From: Prochlorococcus sp. AG-363-O06
Lineage (GTDB): Bacteria > Cyanobacteriota > Cyanobacteriia > PCC-6307 > Cyanobiaceae
Assembly (NCBI GenBank): GCA_003280085.1
Contig: QCFY01000007.1
Coordinates: 1 to 64,000, forward strand
Direction of reading: 5' to 3'
Length of the DNA: 64,000 bases
Below the pieces are notes generated by a model. It saw only the letters and a program-made list of their open reading frames with translations, did not search any database and had not been told where the DNA came from. Below, piece after piece: positions 26,073 to 34,081 of the stretch. Numbering within the stretch: position 1 is the stretch's first letter; each line of letters begins with the position of its first letter. The position numbers were made by a program, and so were the translations under genes.

Positions 26073-26450
26073 TTGATTGACCCTTCTATTGCTTTTAATT
26101 CAAAGGCTTATCAAGAGAGTCTGCCAAATGGCAAGGAACCTTGTCTTGGTGGTCAATTAAGAGAGAAAGCAGTATGGGTCGATGAGTCGACTTGCATAGG
26201 GTGTAGGTATTGTGCTCATGTGGCTTCTAATAGCTTCGTAATTGAGCCTCGCTTGGGTAGATCTAGAGTTGTTAGACAAGATGGAGATACCACTGAACTC
26301 ATTCAAGAAGCCATAGAAACATGTCCAGTTGACTGTATTCATTGGGTTGATTTTGAGGATTTAGAGAAGTTGAGGGTTGAGTTGGAACAGATGGATCTTC
26401 AGCCACTTGGAATGCTTCCTAAGACGCCTAGAAGAATTCGACGCACTTAG
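26073..26450 (+). CDS. Single-cluster 4Fe-4S ferredoxin
   Basis: A 125-residue soluble protein starting at TTG. It carries one cluster-binding set: CIGCRYC at about 49-55 plus CPVDC at about 90-94 for a 4Fe-4S centre. The second half has a helix and a basic tail ending in RRIRRT. It resembles the cyanobacterial ferredoxin next to ycf35 (Fed7-type, sll0662 in Synechocystis by my recollection). This is not a photosynthetic 2Fe-2S ferredoxin. It is followed 14 bases later by an aldo/keto reductase. Confidence 0.9.
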   Translation: MIDPSIAFNSKAYQESLPNGKEPCLGGQLREKAVWVDESTCIGCRYCAHVASNSFVIEPRLGRSRVVRQDGDTTELIQEAIETCPVDCIHWVDFEDLEKLRVELEQMDLQPLGMLPKTPRRIRRT

Positions 26451-26464
26451 TTGATACAGAATCA

Positions 26465-27673
26465 ATGCGTCAAGTCCTAATCCCAACACGTCGATTTGGT
26501 CGTACAGGAATTCAAATCCCTGTCTTGTCTCTAGGAGGAATGAGGTTTCAGCAGAGTTGGAAGGATATTGACTCTTCAGAAATAACGTTTGAGAGTCAGC
26601 AAAATTTAGATATTCTTTCTGATCAGGCATTTGTTAGTGGGTGCACTCATTTCGAAACAGCCAGGCATTATGGAAGTTCAGAGAGGCAATTGGGTTGGAC
26701 ATTGAAGAATATGGATTTATCATCATTGATTCTTCAAACCAAGGTCCCACCTCTAGAATGCTCTTATGCATTTGAGGCTGAACTGGAAACTAGTTTTGAA
26801 AGACTTGGGTGTAAAAGATTAGATTTACTTGCTATTCACGGAATTAACCTTCCTGAACATTTACATCACACTCTTCGTCCAGGTGGATGCATGGATGTTG
26901 TTCGACGATGGCAAAGTAATGGACGAATTGGTCATGTTGGATTCTCAACGCATGCCCCAACAGATTTGATTGTAAAAGCCATTGCTAGTAATCAATTTGA
27001 TTATGTAAATCTTCATTGGTATTTCATTAATCAAGACAATGAACCAGCTTTAGATGCAGCTCAAAAGTATGACTTAGGGGTATTTATTATTAGTCCTACG
27101 GATAAAGGTGGGCATTTACATACTCCTTCAAAGCAACTTGTTGAACTTTGCAAACCTCTTCATCCGATAGTGTTTAATGATTTATTTTGTTTAAATGATT
27201 CTAGAGTTCATACTATTAGTGTTGGAGCTTCTTGTAAAGAAGATTTAGGGTTGCATTTAGATGCAATAAATTGCATTGAAATGGCAGATGACTTTTTGTT
27301 TGATATTAAAGAAAGGCTTAATAAGGAGGCTATCTCTTTGCTTGGTGAGTCTTGGTGGAAGACTTGGAAAAATGGTTTGCCAAGCTGGAAGGAGACGCCA
27401 GGAGGAATTAATGTTCCTGTGTTGCTATGGCTTTATAACCTTTTGGAAGCATGGGGCATGGAGGGTTATGCAAAAGCTCGTTATGGATTGTTAGGTAAAG
27501 CTAGTCATTGGTTCCCAGGCTCTAATGCAGATTCATTAGATGATGATGTAAGTGAACTTGAGCTAAAAGAGGCTCTTGTCTCAAGTCCTTGGGCAGATGA
27601 AATACCTTCTCGATTACGTTGTTTAAAAGAACGGATAGGAGGCCAAATTAATGAAAGGATGAGTAGTGTTTAA
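26465..27673 (+). CDS. Aldo/keto reductase family protein
   Basis: A 402-residue TIM-barrel oxidoreductase. The N-terminal signature RRFGRTGIQIPVLSLGGMRFQ is present. Of the catalytic tetrad, Tyr is in ARHYGSSE, Lys in LQTKVPP and His in LAIHGIN. The usual Asp of the FDTA motif is replaced by Glu (FETA). The C-terminal third (about 300-402) differs from simple AKRs and shows no 4Fe-4S cysteine set. The ferredoxin gene 14 bases upstream suggests partnership. Its TAA and the rsmG stop share a TTAA. Confidence 0.88.
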   Translation: MRQVLIPTRRFGRTGIQIPVLSLGGMRFQQSWKDIDSSEITFESQQNLDILSDQAFVSGCTHFETARHYGSSERQLGWTLKNMDLSSLILQTKVPPLECSYAFEAELETSFERLGCKRLDLLAIHGINLPEHLHHTLRPGGCMDVVRRWQSNGRIGHVGFSTHAPTDLIVKAIASNQFDYVNLHWYFINQDNEPALDAAQKYDLGVFIISPTDKGGHLHTPSKQLVELCKPLHPIVFNDLFCLNDSRVHTISVGASCKEDLGLHLDAINCIEMADDFLFDIKERLNKEAISLLGESWWKTWKNGLPSWKETPGGINVPVLLWLYNLLEAWGMEGYAKARYGLLGKASHWFPGSNADSLDDDVSELELKEALVSSPWADEIPSRLRCLKERIGGQINERMSSV

Positions 27674-28449
27674 CACCCCAGAGGCTTTTTTTTAGGTAGA
27701 CCTACTGCTCTTGGGTAGTCTTTAGGACAGGGAGCTGTTGTAGCGACCCTAATAACATGTCTAATTCCTCTATCCTTTGGTAGTTGTTTGCTTGATATTG
27801 TTTGAATTTTTGCTTTTAAGGGTTTAATTGCTTTTTTAAGTTTTTGTTGGTCTGAGTCATTCCACTTACCTCGATAAATCAAAGCTTCTCCTTCTTTATT
27901 CAATAAGGGAACTAAGTATTCAGCCACTACTGGAGCCTCGGCCACCGCACGCGCTACAGCGATATCAAACTTACCTCTGAATGAGACGTCGTTGCCAACA
28001 ACTTCTGCTCTTTCAGTTTGAACGCAAACCCTTTTAGATAGACCAATCTCACTTGCAATCTCCTTAAGGGCATTAGTTTTTCTTTTTATGGCATCCACAA
28101 GAATGATGCTGGAACCTGGTAAGGCTATAGCTATTGCCAAGCCTGGGAACCCACAACCAGTTCCAATATCAATGCAACTTCGGCATTTGGCTGGACTTTT
28201 TAATTCATTTTTTAAAGGCCAAAGACTGTCAAAAACTTGGCCTATCCAAAAATCATTGCCCTGAAGAAGACGAGTTAAGTTGATGTTCCTATTTAATTTA
28301 ATCAGGGTTTCTTGAAGAGTTATTAGTTGTTCAATCTGTTCTCTTGATGGTTGCCAGCCTAACTCTTCCCATAGAGATGATGTTTGGATTTGGACGTTGT
28401 TTTTGATTGGGAGTTCCATAACTTGAAAATTATTTAGGATGGTTCCCAT
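27670..28449 (-). CDS. rsmG: 16S rRNA (guanine-527-N7)-methyltransferase RsmG
   Basis: A Rossmann-fold SAM methyltransferase that modifies G527 of 16S rRNA (also GidB). The protein has 259 residues, with the SAM site IDIGTGCGFPGLAIAIALP around 95-112 (VDA follows at about 120) and AVARAVA near 170. The N-terminal ten residues may be extra; ATG at 28419 (MELPIKNN) is an alternative start. It is convergent with the aldo/keto reductase, sharing TTAA. Confidence 0.96.
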   Translation of the reverse strand: MGTILNNFQVMELPIKNNVQIQTSSLWEELGWQPSREQIEQLITLQETLIKLNRNINLTRLLQGNDFWIGQVFDSLWPLKNELKSPAKCRSCIDIGTGCGFPGLAIAIALPGSSIILVDAIKRKTNALKEIASEIGLSKRVCVQTERAEVVGNDVSFRGKFDIAVARAVAEAPVVAEYLVPLLNKEGEALIYRGKWNDSDQQKLKKAIKPLKAKIQTISSKQLPKDRGIRHVIRVATTAPCPKDYPRAVGLPKKKPLGC

Positions 28450-28498
28450 CAGAGGAATTTAGTCATTATCTTTTTGTTCATAGTTAGCTTTTATTCAT

Positions 28499-28993
28499 TT
28501 GGATGATCCGAGAAGCCATTACGAACAGTTAGGAGTGCCTAGAACGGTTGATCAGGTTGGTTTGAGAAAATCTTTTCGTGCATTGAGCAAGGCCTTGCAT
28601 CCTGATACAACATTATTGCCTGCTGATGAGGCTGCTCTTCGCTTCCATCAAATTCGTGAGGCTTATGAGTGCTTAGTAGATCCTGAAAGACGAAAAGCAT
28701 ATGACGAATGCTTGGCTTTAGAGGAATTAGGAAAAACTTCGAAAGGTGCTTCTGTAGGGACTAAGGATTTCAATGCAAAAAAATTAACCTTAATAGAAGA
28801 TGTACGAAGACCTCTTTCCGGAGGTGAATTGTTCTCTTTGTTCCTTTTAGGACTTGCTCTTTTGTTTTGCTTGGGTCTCGGAGTAGGATTTGCCTGGATT
28901 CGAGGGATAGACCTTCAGGTGAATCCGAGTTGGCTTCAAGTTGAAAAACCTAATGCAAATGCAGTTGCAGATGTCTCTGTTGCCATCAGATAA
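28499..28993 (+). CDS. J-domain (DnaJ-like) membrane protein
   Basis: A 164-residue co-chaperone with a J domain at residues 4-74; HPD is in ALHPDTT, the motif that stimulates Hsp70 ATPase. After a linker, a hydrophobic segment at about 114-137 (ELFSLFLLGLALLFCLGLGV) makes it a membrane-anchored J protein. The start is TTG. It overlaps the next gene by 23 bases and is divergent from rsmG. Confidence 0.9.
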   Translation: MDDPRSHYEQLGVPRTVDQVGLRKSFRALSKALHPDTTLLPADEAALRFHQIREAYECLVDPERRKAYDECLALEELGKTSKGASVGTKDFNAKKLTLIEDVRRPLSGGELFSLFLLGLALLFCLGLGVGFAWIRGIDLQVNPSWLQVEKPNANAVADVSVAIR

Positions 28994-29237
28994 TACTCCT
29001 CTAAATCGACATTCACTAGTTGCTTTGGAGACTTGGCTTGGTCATTTAGGGGCCAAAAAAAGTAGTTCTAATCCCTGCTTATGGATTTGGTCTTTACCTG
29101 ATTGGAAAGTGGAAATTCAGATGGAGCAGGATGAATTAAGAGTGACATGGGAGAAAAATGGTGAACGTAATCAACGTTGTTTTTCGTATGGACTTTCAAG
29201 ATTAGATGTTGAGGCTGCTATTAACGAAGGGCCTTGA
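28971..29237 (+). CDS. DUF3143 protein
   Basis: The frame opens at 28941, but the ATG at 28971 (MSLLPSDNTPLNRHSLVALE) fits the family start and reduces overlap with the J-domain gene to 23 bases, giving 88 residues. The motif PLNRHSLVALETWLGHLGA and the WSLPDWKVEI stretch match DUF3143, a family of cyanobacteria and plastids of unknown function that commonly sits next to DnaJ-type genes. Short soluble protein. Confidence 0.82.
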   Translation: MSLLPSDNTPLNRHSLVALETWLGHLGAKKSSSNPCLWIWSLPDWKVEIQMEQDELRVTWEKNGERNQRCFSYGLSRLDVEAAINEGP

Positions 29238-29253
29238 ATTCGACTACTTACTC

Positions 29254-30567
29254 TTAACAAGCTTCCTCATTTAGTTCATCTAAGCCTTTTTTGATAGCCA
29301 AATAACATTTTTTCAGCTGAGAATCACTTATGCATAATGGTGGAAGAAGGTAGACAATATTGCCTAAAGGCCTAATGAATACACCTTGCTCATAGCATGA
29401 AGCTTTAAGCTTTTTCCCGGCTGTATTGAGATAGCCTTGCTTACCTTCAGTCTTGATTTCAAAAGCTGAGATTGTTCCAGTAACCCTTGGTTTTAGGACT
29501 TTTGGGTGATTGGCTAAATCTTTTAAAAGAGGGATATGGCGAGATTCAAAGTTTTCATAGGCTTTTGGATTTGACTCAAGCAAGTCGAGACTGGCATTAG
29601 CAGCCGCACAGCCTAAGGGATTTGCTGTAAAGCTATGCCCATGCCAGAAAGTAACCTTAGGGTTATCACCGATGAATTGTTCAAAAACTTCTTCTTTTGC
29701 CATGGTTACTCCCATAGGAAGAAACCCACCTGTTAATCCTTTGGAGAGGGAAATTAGGTCTGGCTTTATAGAAGCGCGGGCATATGCAAATAGAGATCCA
29801 CATCTGCCAAATCCAGTTAAAACTTCATCTGCGATAAGTAAAGTACCTGCTTCCCGAATTCTTACTTCCACTTCTTGTAGGAATTCAGGCCTAACCATAG
29901 ACATTCCTCCTGCACCTTGAACAAGAGGTTCAAGAATTACAGCTGCGGTTTTCGTTTGGAGAAGCTTTTCTAAAGTATTTATTGCAATTCTTTCACGCAC
30001 TTCTATATCATTAGCTCCCCACCATGTAGAAGGCCAAGGGACTCTCTTTACAGGGAAAAGCATATTTTCAAAAGGTGCATTGAACAGATTCCGTTCGCCT
30101 AATGCCATAGCTCCAAATGTGTCGCCGTGGTATGCGCCGTCAAAAGCAATTATCTGATGTCTGGATTCGTTTCGATTTTGCCAATATTGGTAGGCAATTT
30201 TTAATCCAACTTCAACAGCAGTCGAGCCATTATCTGAGAAGAATAGACGTTCTAGCCCTGACTTTTTACTTAGCCGTTCAGCAAGCCTTTCTGCTTGAGG
30301 GTGCGTGAAATCTGCAAAGATTACTTGTTCGAGTTCTTGTGCTTGAGAAGCAATTGCTTCCGCTATCTTCTGATTAGAGTGTCCATGTAGTGTTACCCAC
30401 CAACTACTAATTGCATCAATAAGCGACTCTCCATTCTCTAGCTTTAACAAAGCACCTTCCCCACTCAGAACACGTTTAGGTGGGTAATCTTTTAGTATTT
30501 GAGTGAATGGAGGCCAGAGATTTGGATGCCATCTGGCCGAGCTGTTTGATGTGGTTAACATATACAA
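29254..30567 (-). CDS. bioA: Adenosylmethionine-8-amino-7-oxononanoate aminotransferase
   Basis: A PLP enzyme that converts KAPA to DAPA in biotin synthesis using SAM as amino donor. The protein has 437 residues, fold type I. Visible residues: SSWWVTLHGHSN (about 38), GSTAVEVGLKIAYQYW (about 115), and the aldimine Lys in SLSKGLTGGFLPMG (about 277). It ends the five-gene minus-strand biotin run. A 115-base gap separates it from bioD. Confidence 0.95.
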   Translation of the reverse strand: MYMLTTSNSSARWHPNLWPPFTQILKDYPPKRVLSGEGALLKLENGESLIDAISSWWVTLHGHSNQKIAEAIASQAQELEQVIFADFTHPQAERLAERLSKKSGLERLFFSDNGSTAVEVGLKIAYQYWQNRNESRHQIIAFDGAYHGDTFGAMALGERNLFNAPFENMLFPVKRVPWPSTWWGANDIEVRERIAINTLEKLLQTKTAAVILEPLVQGAGGMSMVRPEFLQEVEVRIREAGTLLIADEVLTGFGRCGSLFAYARASIKPDLISLSKGLTGGFLPMGVTMAKEEVFEQFIGDNPKVTFWHGHSFTANPLGCAAANASLDLLESNPKAYENFESRHIPLLKDLANHPKVLKPRVTGTISAFEIKTEGKQGYLNTAGKKLKASCYEQGVFIRPLGNIVYLLPPLCISDSQLKKCYLAIKKGLDELNEEAC

Positions 30568-30682
30568 TTTTTGTGGAAGGTTGATTTCGTTGAACTTAAT
30601 TAGAAGCTATTATGTTGAATTGCGGTTGTGTTTCGACTTGACTGCAACGAAGATTCCAGGGATGGATTTTTGCTTCATAAAA

Positions 30683-31348
30683 TTAAAAGTTAGTAGTCGA
30701 TTCTTTCAGCAGTAGTTCGAATTTAGCCCTTAAGTTTTGTTGACGCCATTGTTCTGATAGAGCTTTTGCAGTTATTTCTCGCAATGGAGGTAAGTGACCA
30801 ATTACTGGGATACCACTTATTTGTTCTATTGTCTTTGGATTGTCTGAGTGATTAGGCCCATTCAGAAAAATTCCAAGCACTGGTATTTTCCTGTTTGCTA
30901 GTGCCTCTAGGCTTAGAAGTGTATGGTTTATAGTTCCTAGACCAGAGCGAGCAACAAGAACTACTGGTAGTTGCCATGTGACTAATTGCTCAATTTGAAG
31001 TAGACGTCTGGTTAAGGGAACCATTAGCCCACCTGCAGTTTCAATGACAAGTGATTGATTGAGAGAGGGTAATGCAAGTCTCTTTGGGTTGACAATTTCT
31101 CCCTCTTGTTCTGCTGCCCAATGAGGAGAAACGGCTGCTTTGAATTTATAAGCTTCGCAGATCCAGCGACTTTTGGGCAGGTTAAGAATTTCGCAAACTC
31201 GGCCTGTATCACCATTGTTTTCTAATCCACTTTGTACAGGTTTCCAATAAATAGCATTAAGTCCTTGTACGATTAAGGCACTCACTATGGTTTTTCCGAC
31301 ATCTGTATCGGTTCCACAGATTACAATTTTAGGCTTTTGATTGCTCAT
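30683..31348 (-). CDS. bioD: Dethiobiotin synthetase
   Basis: ATP-dependent carboxylation of DAPA to dethiobiotin. The protein has 221 residues. The P-loop GTDTDVGKT is at about 12-20; substrate-binding KPVQSG (about 36) and ETAGGLMVPL (about 104) follow. ATG overlaps the bioC TGA by 4 bases. Confidence 0.95.
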   Translation of the reverse strand: MSNQKPKIVICGTDTDVGKTIVSALIVQGLNAIYWKPVQSGLENNGDTGRVCEILNLPKSRWICEAYKFKAAVSPHWAAEQEGEIVNPKRLALPSLNQSLVIETAGGLMVPLTRRLLQIEQLVTWQLPVVLVARSGLGTINHTLLSLEALANRKIPVLGIFLNGPNHSDNPKTIEQISGIPVIGHLPPLREITAKALSEQWRQQNLRAKFELLLKESTTNF

Positions 31349-32100
31349 CGTCTGACTATCAGTAGTTGTATTAGCCAGGTTAGTTGGACCTTCCCTAATC
31401 TTGTCTGGCTTGACCAGGCTTTCTCAAGTCGTCGCCACTCTCCATATGAAAGATTCGACTTAGGAGTTGCATGAGCCCCTGCTTGAATCATAGGTTTAAG
31501 TAATGAAAAAGGGCTTGCTCCATGTTGAGTAAATTGATGCAGCTTTGCATACCTTATCTCTAAGTTGTCTACTGCCTTAATTAGAGATTTTTGTGTTGGT
31601 AAAGGCATAGCAGTGCATGCCACATTCACTTTGGTTGCCGCCAATCGCCATTCACAAAAACTTTCTTTGACTGGCACTGCCAATGCGAGCCATCCTCCTG
31701 GAGCTAAAGCATTGCACCATTCTTTGATGCGTTGTTCTGGGTCTTTTAGCCAATGAATAGCAAAGCTCGATGCAATCAATTTGGGACGATTTTCCCAGCG
31801 AGGTAGTCCGATATTTAAATCCCAAGTTTGCCAAGAATGAGTTGACTTTTGGGAAGAGAGCATTTTTGAACTCGCATCAATTCTGTGTACCGATTGCTTA
31901 GGGATGCATGTTTCTAGAGCATCTGCTAGGAGCCCTGTCCCTGAACCTAGGTCCACCCAAAAACCATTAGGGATATTTTGTTTTGAGCATTGCTTAGCAA
32001 GTCTCCACGCAACAGCACGTTGCAATTGAGCGACTTCGTTATACCTACCTGCAGCTGCTTCAAAGTTTGGCAGGACATCCTTCTGCCAAGGTTTGATCAT
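31345..32100 (-). CDS. bioC: Malonyl-ACP O-methyltransferase
   Basis: BioC methylates the free carboxyl of malonyl-ACP so fatty acid synthesis can build pimeloyl-ACP. It has the SAM-binding motif WVDLGSGTGLLADAL near the N terminus and ASSFAIHWL in the middle. The frame opens with TTG at 32118, but the ATG at 32100 (MIKPWQKDVLPNF) has an AGAGGG site and starts two bases after the bioK stop, so I use it (251 residues). It overlaps bioD by 4 bases. Confidence 0.9.
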   Translation of the reverse strand: MIKPWQKDVLPNFEAAAGRYNEVAQLQRAVAWRLAKQCSKQNIPNGFWVDLGSGTGLLADALETCIPKQSVHRIDASSKMLSSQKSTHSWQTWDLNIGLPRWENRPKLIASSFAIHWLKDPEQRIKEWCNALAPGGWLALAVPVKESFCEWRLAATKVNVACTAMPLPTQKSLIKAVDNLEIRYAKLHQFTQHGASPFSLLKPMIQAGAHATPKSNLSYGEWRRLEKAWSSQTRLGKVQLTWLIQLLIVRR

Positions 32101-32102
32101 TT

Positions 32103-32813
32103 TCAACCCTCTAGCCAATTTTCAATCCGCTTAATAAGTGTGCGGTGATTAGGCGCATGCCCGACACCATTTAGCACGATATGTGTGGGGTTGTTTGTCA
32201 AATGTTTTTTTAGTTCAGTTATTAATTCAAGTCTGGCATTTGGAATTACGATTGAATCTTCCTCCCCTTCAACAACTAATACCTTTGCGGTTGAAGGTAG
32301 GCCAGCAGGGAGACCATTGGTCTGGCTAAGTAGATTTAAGTCTGACAGAAGTCTTTTGCGACCTTGAGGTGTAATGCTCTTAGAGACTGCTTCTGGCATT
32401 AACCCATCATTTCCATTGTTTTGGTTGGCTTGTTGAAGGAAATTGCAAAGCATTGCTTCTTCCTGGCTAGTTCCCAAATCCATTCTCATGCGTCTGAGCC
32501 CTGCTCGTAAAGACTTTTGTTTTACTTCCTTTGGGATAAACCTCCCAAAGCTACAAATAAATATTAAGTCAGTAGCGCCCGATAAAATTTCGGGAGGTGT
32601 GATATGAGGACCTAGCGAATGTCCTATGAATACTCGACGATGACTTTTCTTTACTTGATAAGGCTCTAACCAGTTTGGTTGATGTGGAGCCAGGTCGCCA
32701 TATCCCCTCTCTCCACTTTGCCAAATCCAACCCTTTGATTCAAAGTATTCTAGCCAAGCCTCCCAAATAGTGCCGTCACAGCACCATCCATGCATCGCAA
32801 TAATTTGTTTCAT
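32103..32813 (-). CDS. bioK: BioK-type pimeloyl-ACP methyl ester hydrolase
   Basis: An alpha/beta hydrolase of 236 residues, in place of BioH or BioG. The nucleophile elbow is GHSLG with Ser66. Candidate acid and base are the Asp in EGEEDSIV and the His in NGVGHAPN, completing a triad. Removing the methyl from pimeloyl-ACP methyl ester ends pimelate synthesis. The position between bioF and bioC fits exactly. BioK from Prochlorococcus/Synechococcus is a described BioH substitute. Its ATG overlaps the bioF stop by 4 bases. Confidence 0.85.
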   Translation of the reverse strand: MKQIIAMHGWCCDGTIWEAWLEYFESKGWIWQSGERGYGDLAPHQPNWLEPYQVKKSHRRVFIGHSLGPHITPPEILSGATDLIFICSFGRFIPKEVKQKSLRAGLRRMRMDLGTSQEEAMLCNFLQQANQNNGNDGLMPEAVSKSITPQGRKRLLSDLNLLSQTNGLPAGLPSTAKVLVVEGEEDSIVIPNARLELITELKKHLTNNPTHIVLNGVGHAPNHRTLIKRIENWLEG

Positions 32814-33955
32814 CTCTTATCTAATACCTCTAGCAGTTTCCACAAAGTTTCTTTAGGTAAATCTTTTCGAAGAACTACCCTCAAACGAGCTGTTTTCTCA
32901 GGAACTGTTGGGGGCCTAATGGCAATACACAAAAGCCCTGCTTTTTCGAGGCGTTTTTGTTGATCTAGAGCATCTTGGTCTGCTCCAATCACTAGAGACA
33001 ATATTGGACCATGACCTTGAGGACGCTCCCACCCTCGTAAAGACAATTCCGAACGCCATAGTTGTGAAGATAGTTGTAGCTTCTCACCCCAATCTGGATT
33101 TGATTTAATCAAATTAAGTGCAGTTAATGCAGCTGCAGCAAGTGGAGGAGCCAAGGCAGTTGTATAACGGAAGGCGCCACTGGTTTGGAGAAGATGGTTC
33201 CCAAAAACTTTGTTTGTGGCAAGGAATGCTCCGCCACCGCCAAAAGCTTTGCCAAAGGTACCGCTTATCATCGCTATCGCTTCTTTAGGTAGTCCATGGC
33301 AAAGGCCTTTCCCGCTTGGACCAAGTACCCCTAAAGCGTGTGCTTCATCTATGAAAAGATTAGCGCCATGCTTTGCACAGATCTTTGCCATTTCTTTGAT
33401 TTGAGGACTAGTACCTTCCATGCTGAAAAGGCTTTCTGAAATAACTAGGGGTGTTTCTTTGGGTGTTTGATTGCGATTTCTTTCTAAGATTCTGTTTAAG
33501 TCATGCAGATTATTGTGTGCAAAACGTTGCATTTTAGCCCCACTAGCCTTTATCCCTACCAATAAAGAATGATGAATGAGCCTATCTGCTATTACTGGTG
33601 TATGCCTATTCGCCAATGCAGTAACTCCTGCAATATTAGCTTGGAATCCACTGGGGAATAGAAAGACTTGGTCTCGGCCTAGCCAGGTGCCAATCTCTGC
33701 TTCAAGTTTTTGATGTATTGGCCTAGTCCCTGTAATGAATCTTGAGCTTCCAGAGCCAAGTCCATATTCGTTCATAGCAGAATATGCGGCTTCTATTAAT
33801 TTGGGGTGCCGACTTAGGCCTAGATAGTCATTACTAGCAAGATCAATCAGAGTCATTTGCTCGTGATGAGTTGCTTTGGTTATGAGTTCAGCCTTACCTT
33901 TGCCAAGATCCATAGTTCTTAGCTTGCGGATTCTTGAGCAAGGAATTTTGTTCAT
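32810..33955 (-). CDS. bioF: 8-amino-7-oxononanoate synthase
   Basis: A PLP enzyme that condenses pimeloyl-ACP with alanine to KAPA. An upstream frame extends to 34078, but the ATG at 33955 (MNKIPCSRIRKLRTM) fits the family and gives 381 residues. It has DLASNDYLGLSRHPKL near the N terminus, GSGSSRFITGT, IDEAHALGVLGPSGKG, and the PLP Lys in GTFGKAFG. It is the first gene of the biotin run and divergent from the helicase; the upstream 126-base stretch therefore contains both promoters. Confidence 0.95.
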   Translation of the reverse strand: MNKIPCSRIRKLRTMDLGKGKAELITKATHHEQMTLIDLASNDYLGLSRHPKLIEAAYSAMNEYGLGSGSSRFITGTRPIHQKLEAEIGTWLGRDQVFLFPSGFQANIAGVTALANRHTPVIADRLIHHSLLVGIKASGAKMQRFAHNNLHDLNRILERNRNQTPKETPLVISESLFSMEGTSPQIKEMAKICAKHGANLFIDEAHALGVLGPSGKGLCHGLPKEAIAMISGTFGKAFGGGGAFLATNKVFGNHLLQTSGAFRYTTALAPPLAAAALTALNLIKSNPDWGEKLQLSSQLWRSELSLRGWERPQGHGPILSLVIGADQDALDQQKRLEKAGLLCIAIRPPTVPEKTARLRVVLRKDLPKETLWKLLEVLDKR

Positions 33956-34081
33956 TTCTTCATTCTGGTTGTTTTGGGTTTTTACACTTCTTGAATCGCT
34001 CAATTTGTCTTTCCTTAGGGGTTCTTGTTTGCCTGCAGACATTTTCTGGGGAAAAAGGAATACCTCTCTAGGATTCATTTC

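Noticed and set aside
34025-34081. N-terminal extension of the helicase
   Set aside because: It overlaps the possible bioF extension and lacks conserved residues; ATG at 34082 is preferred.
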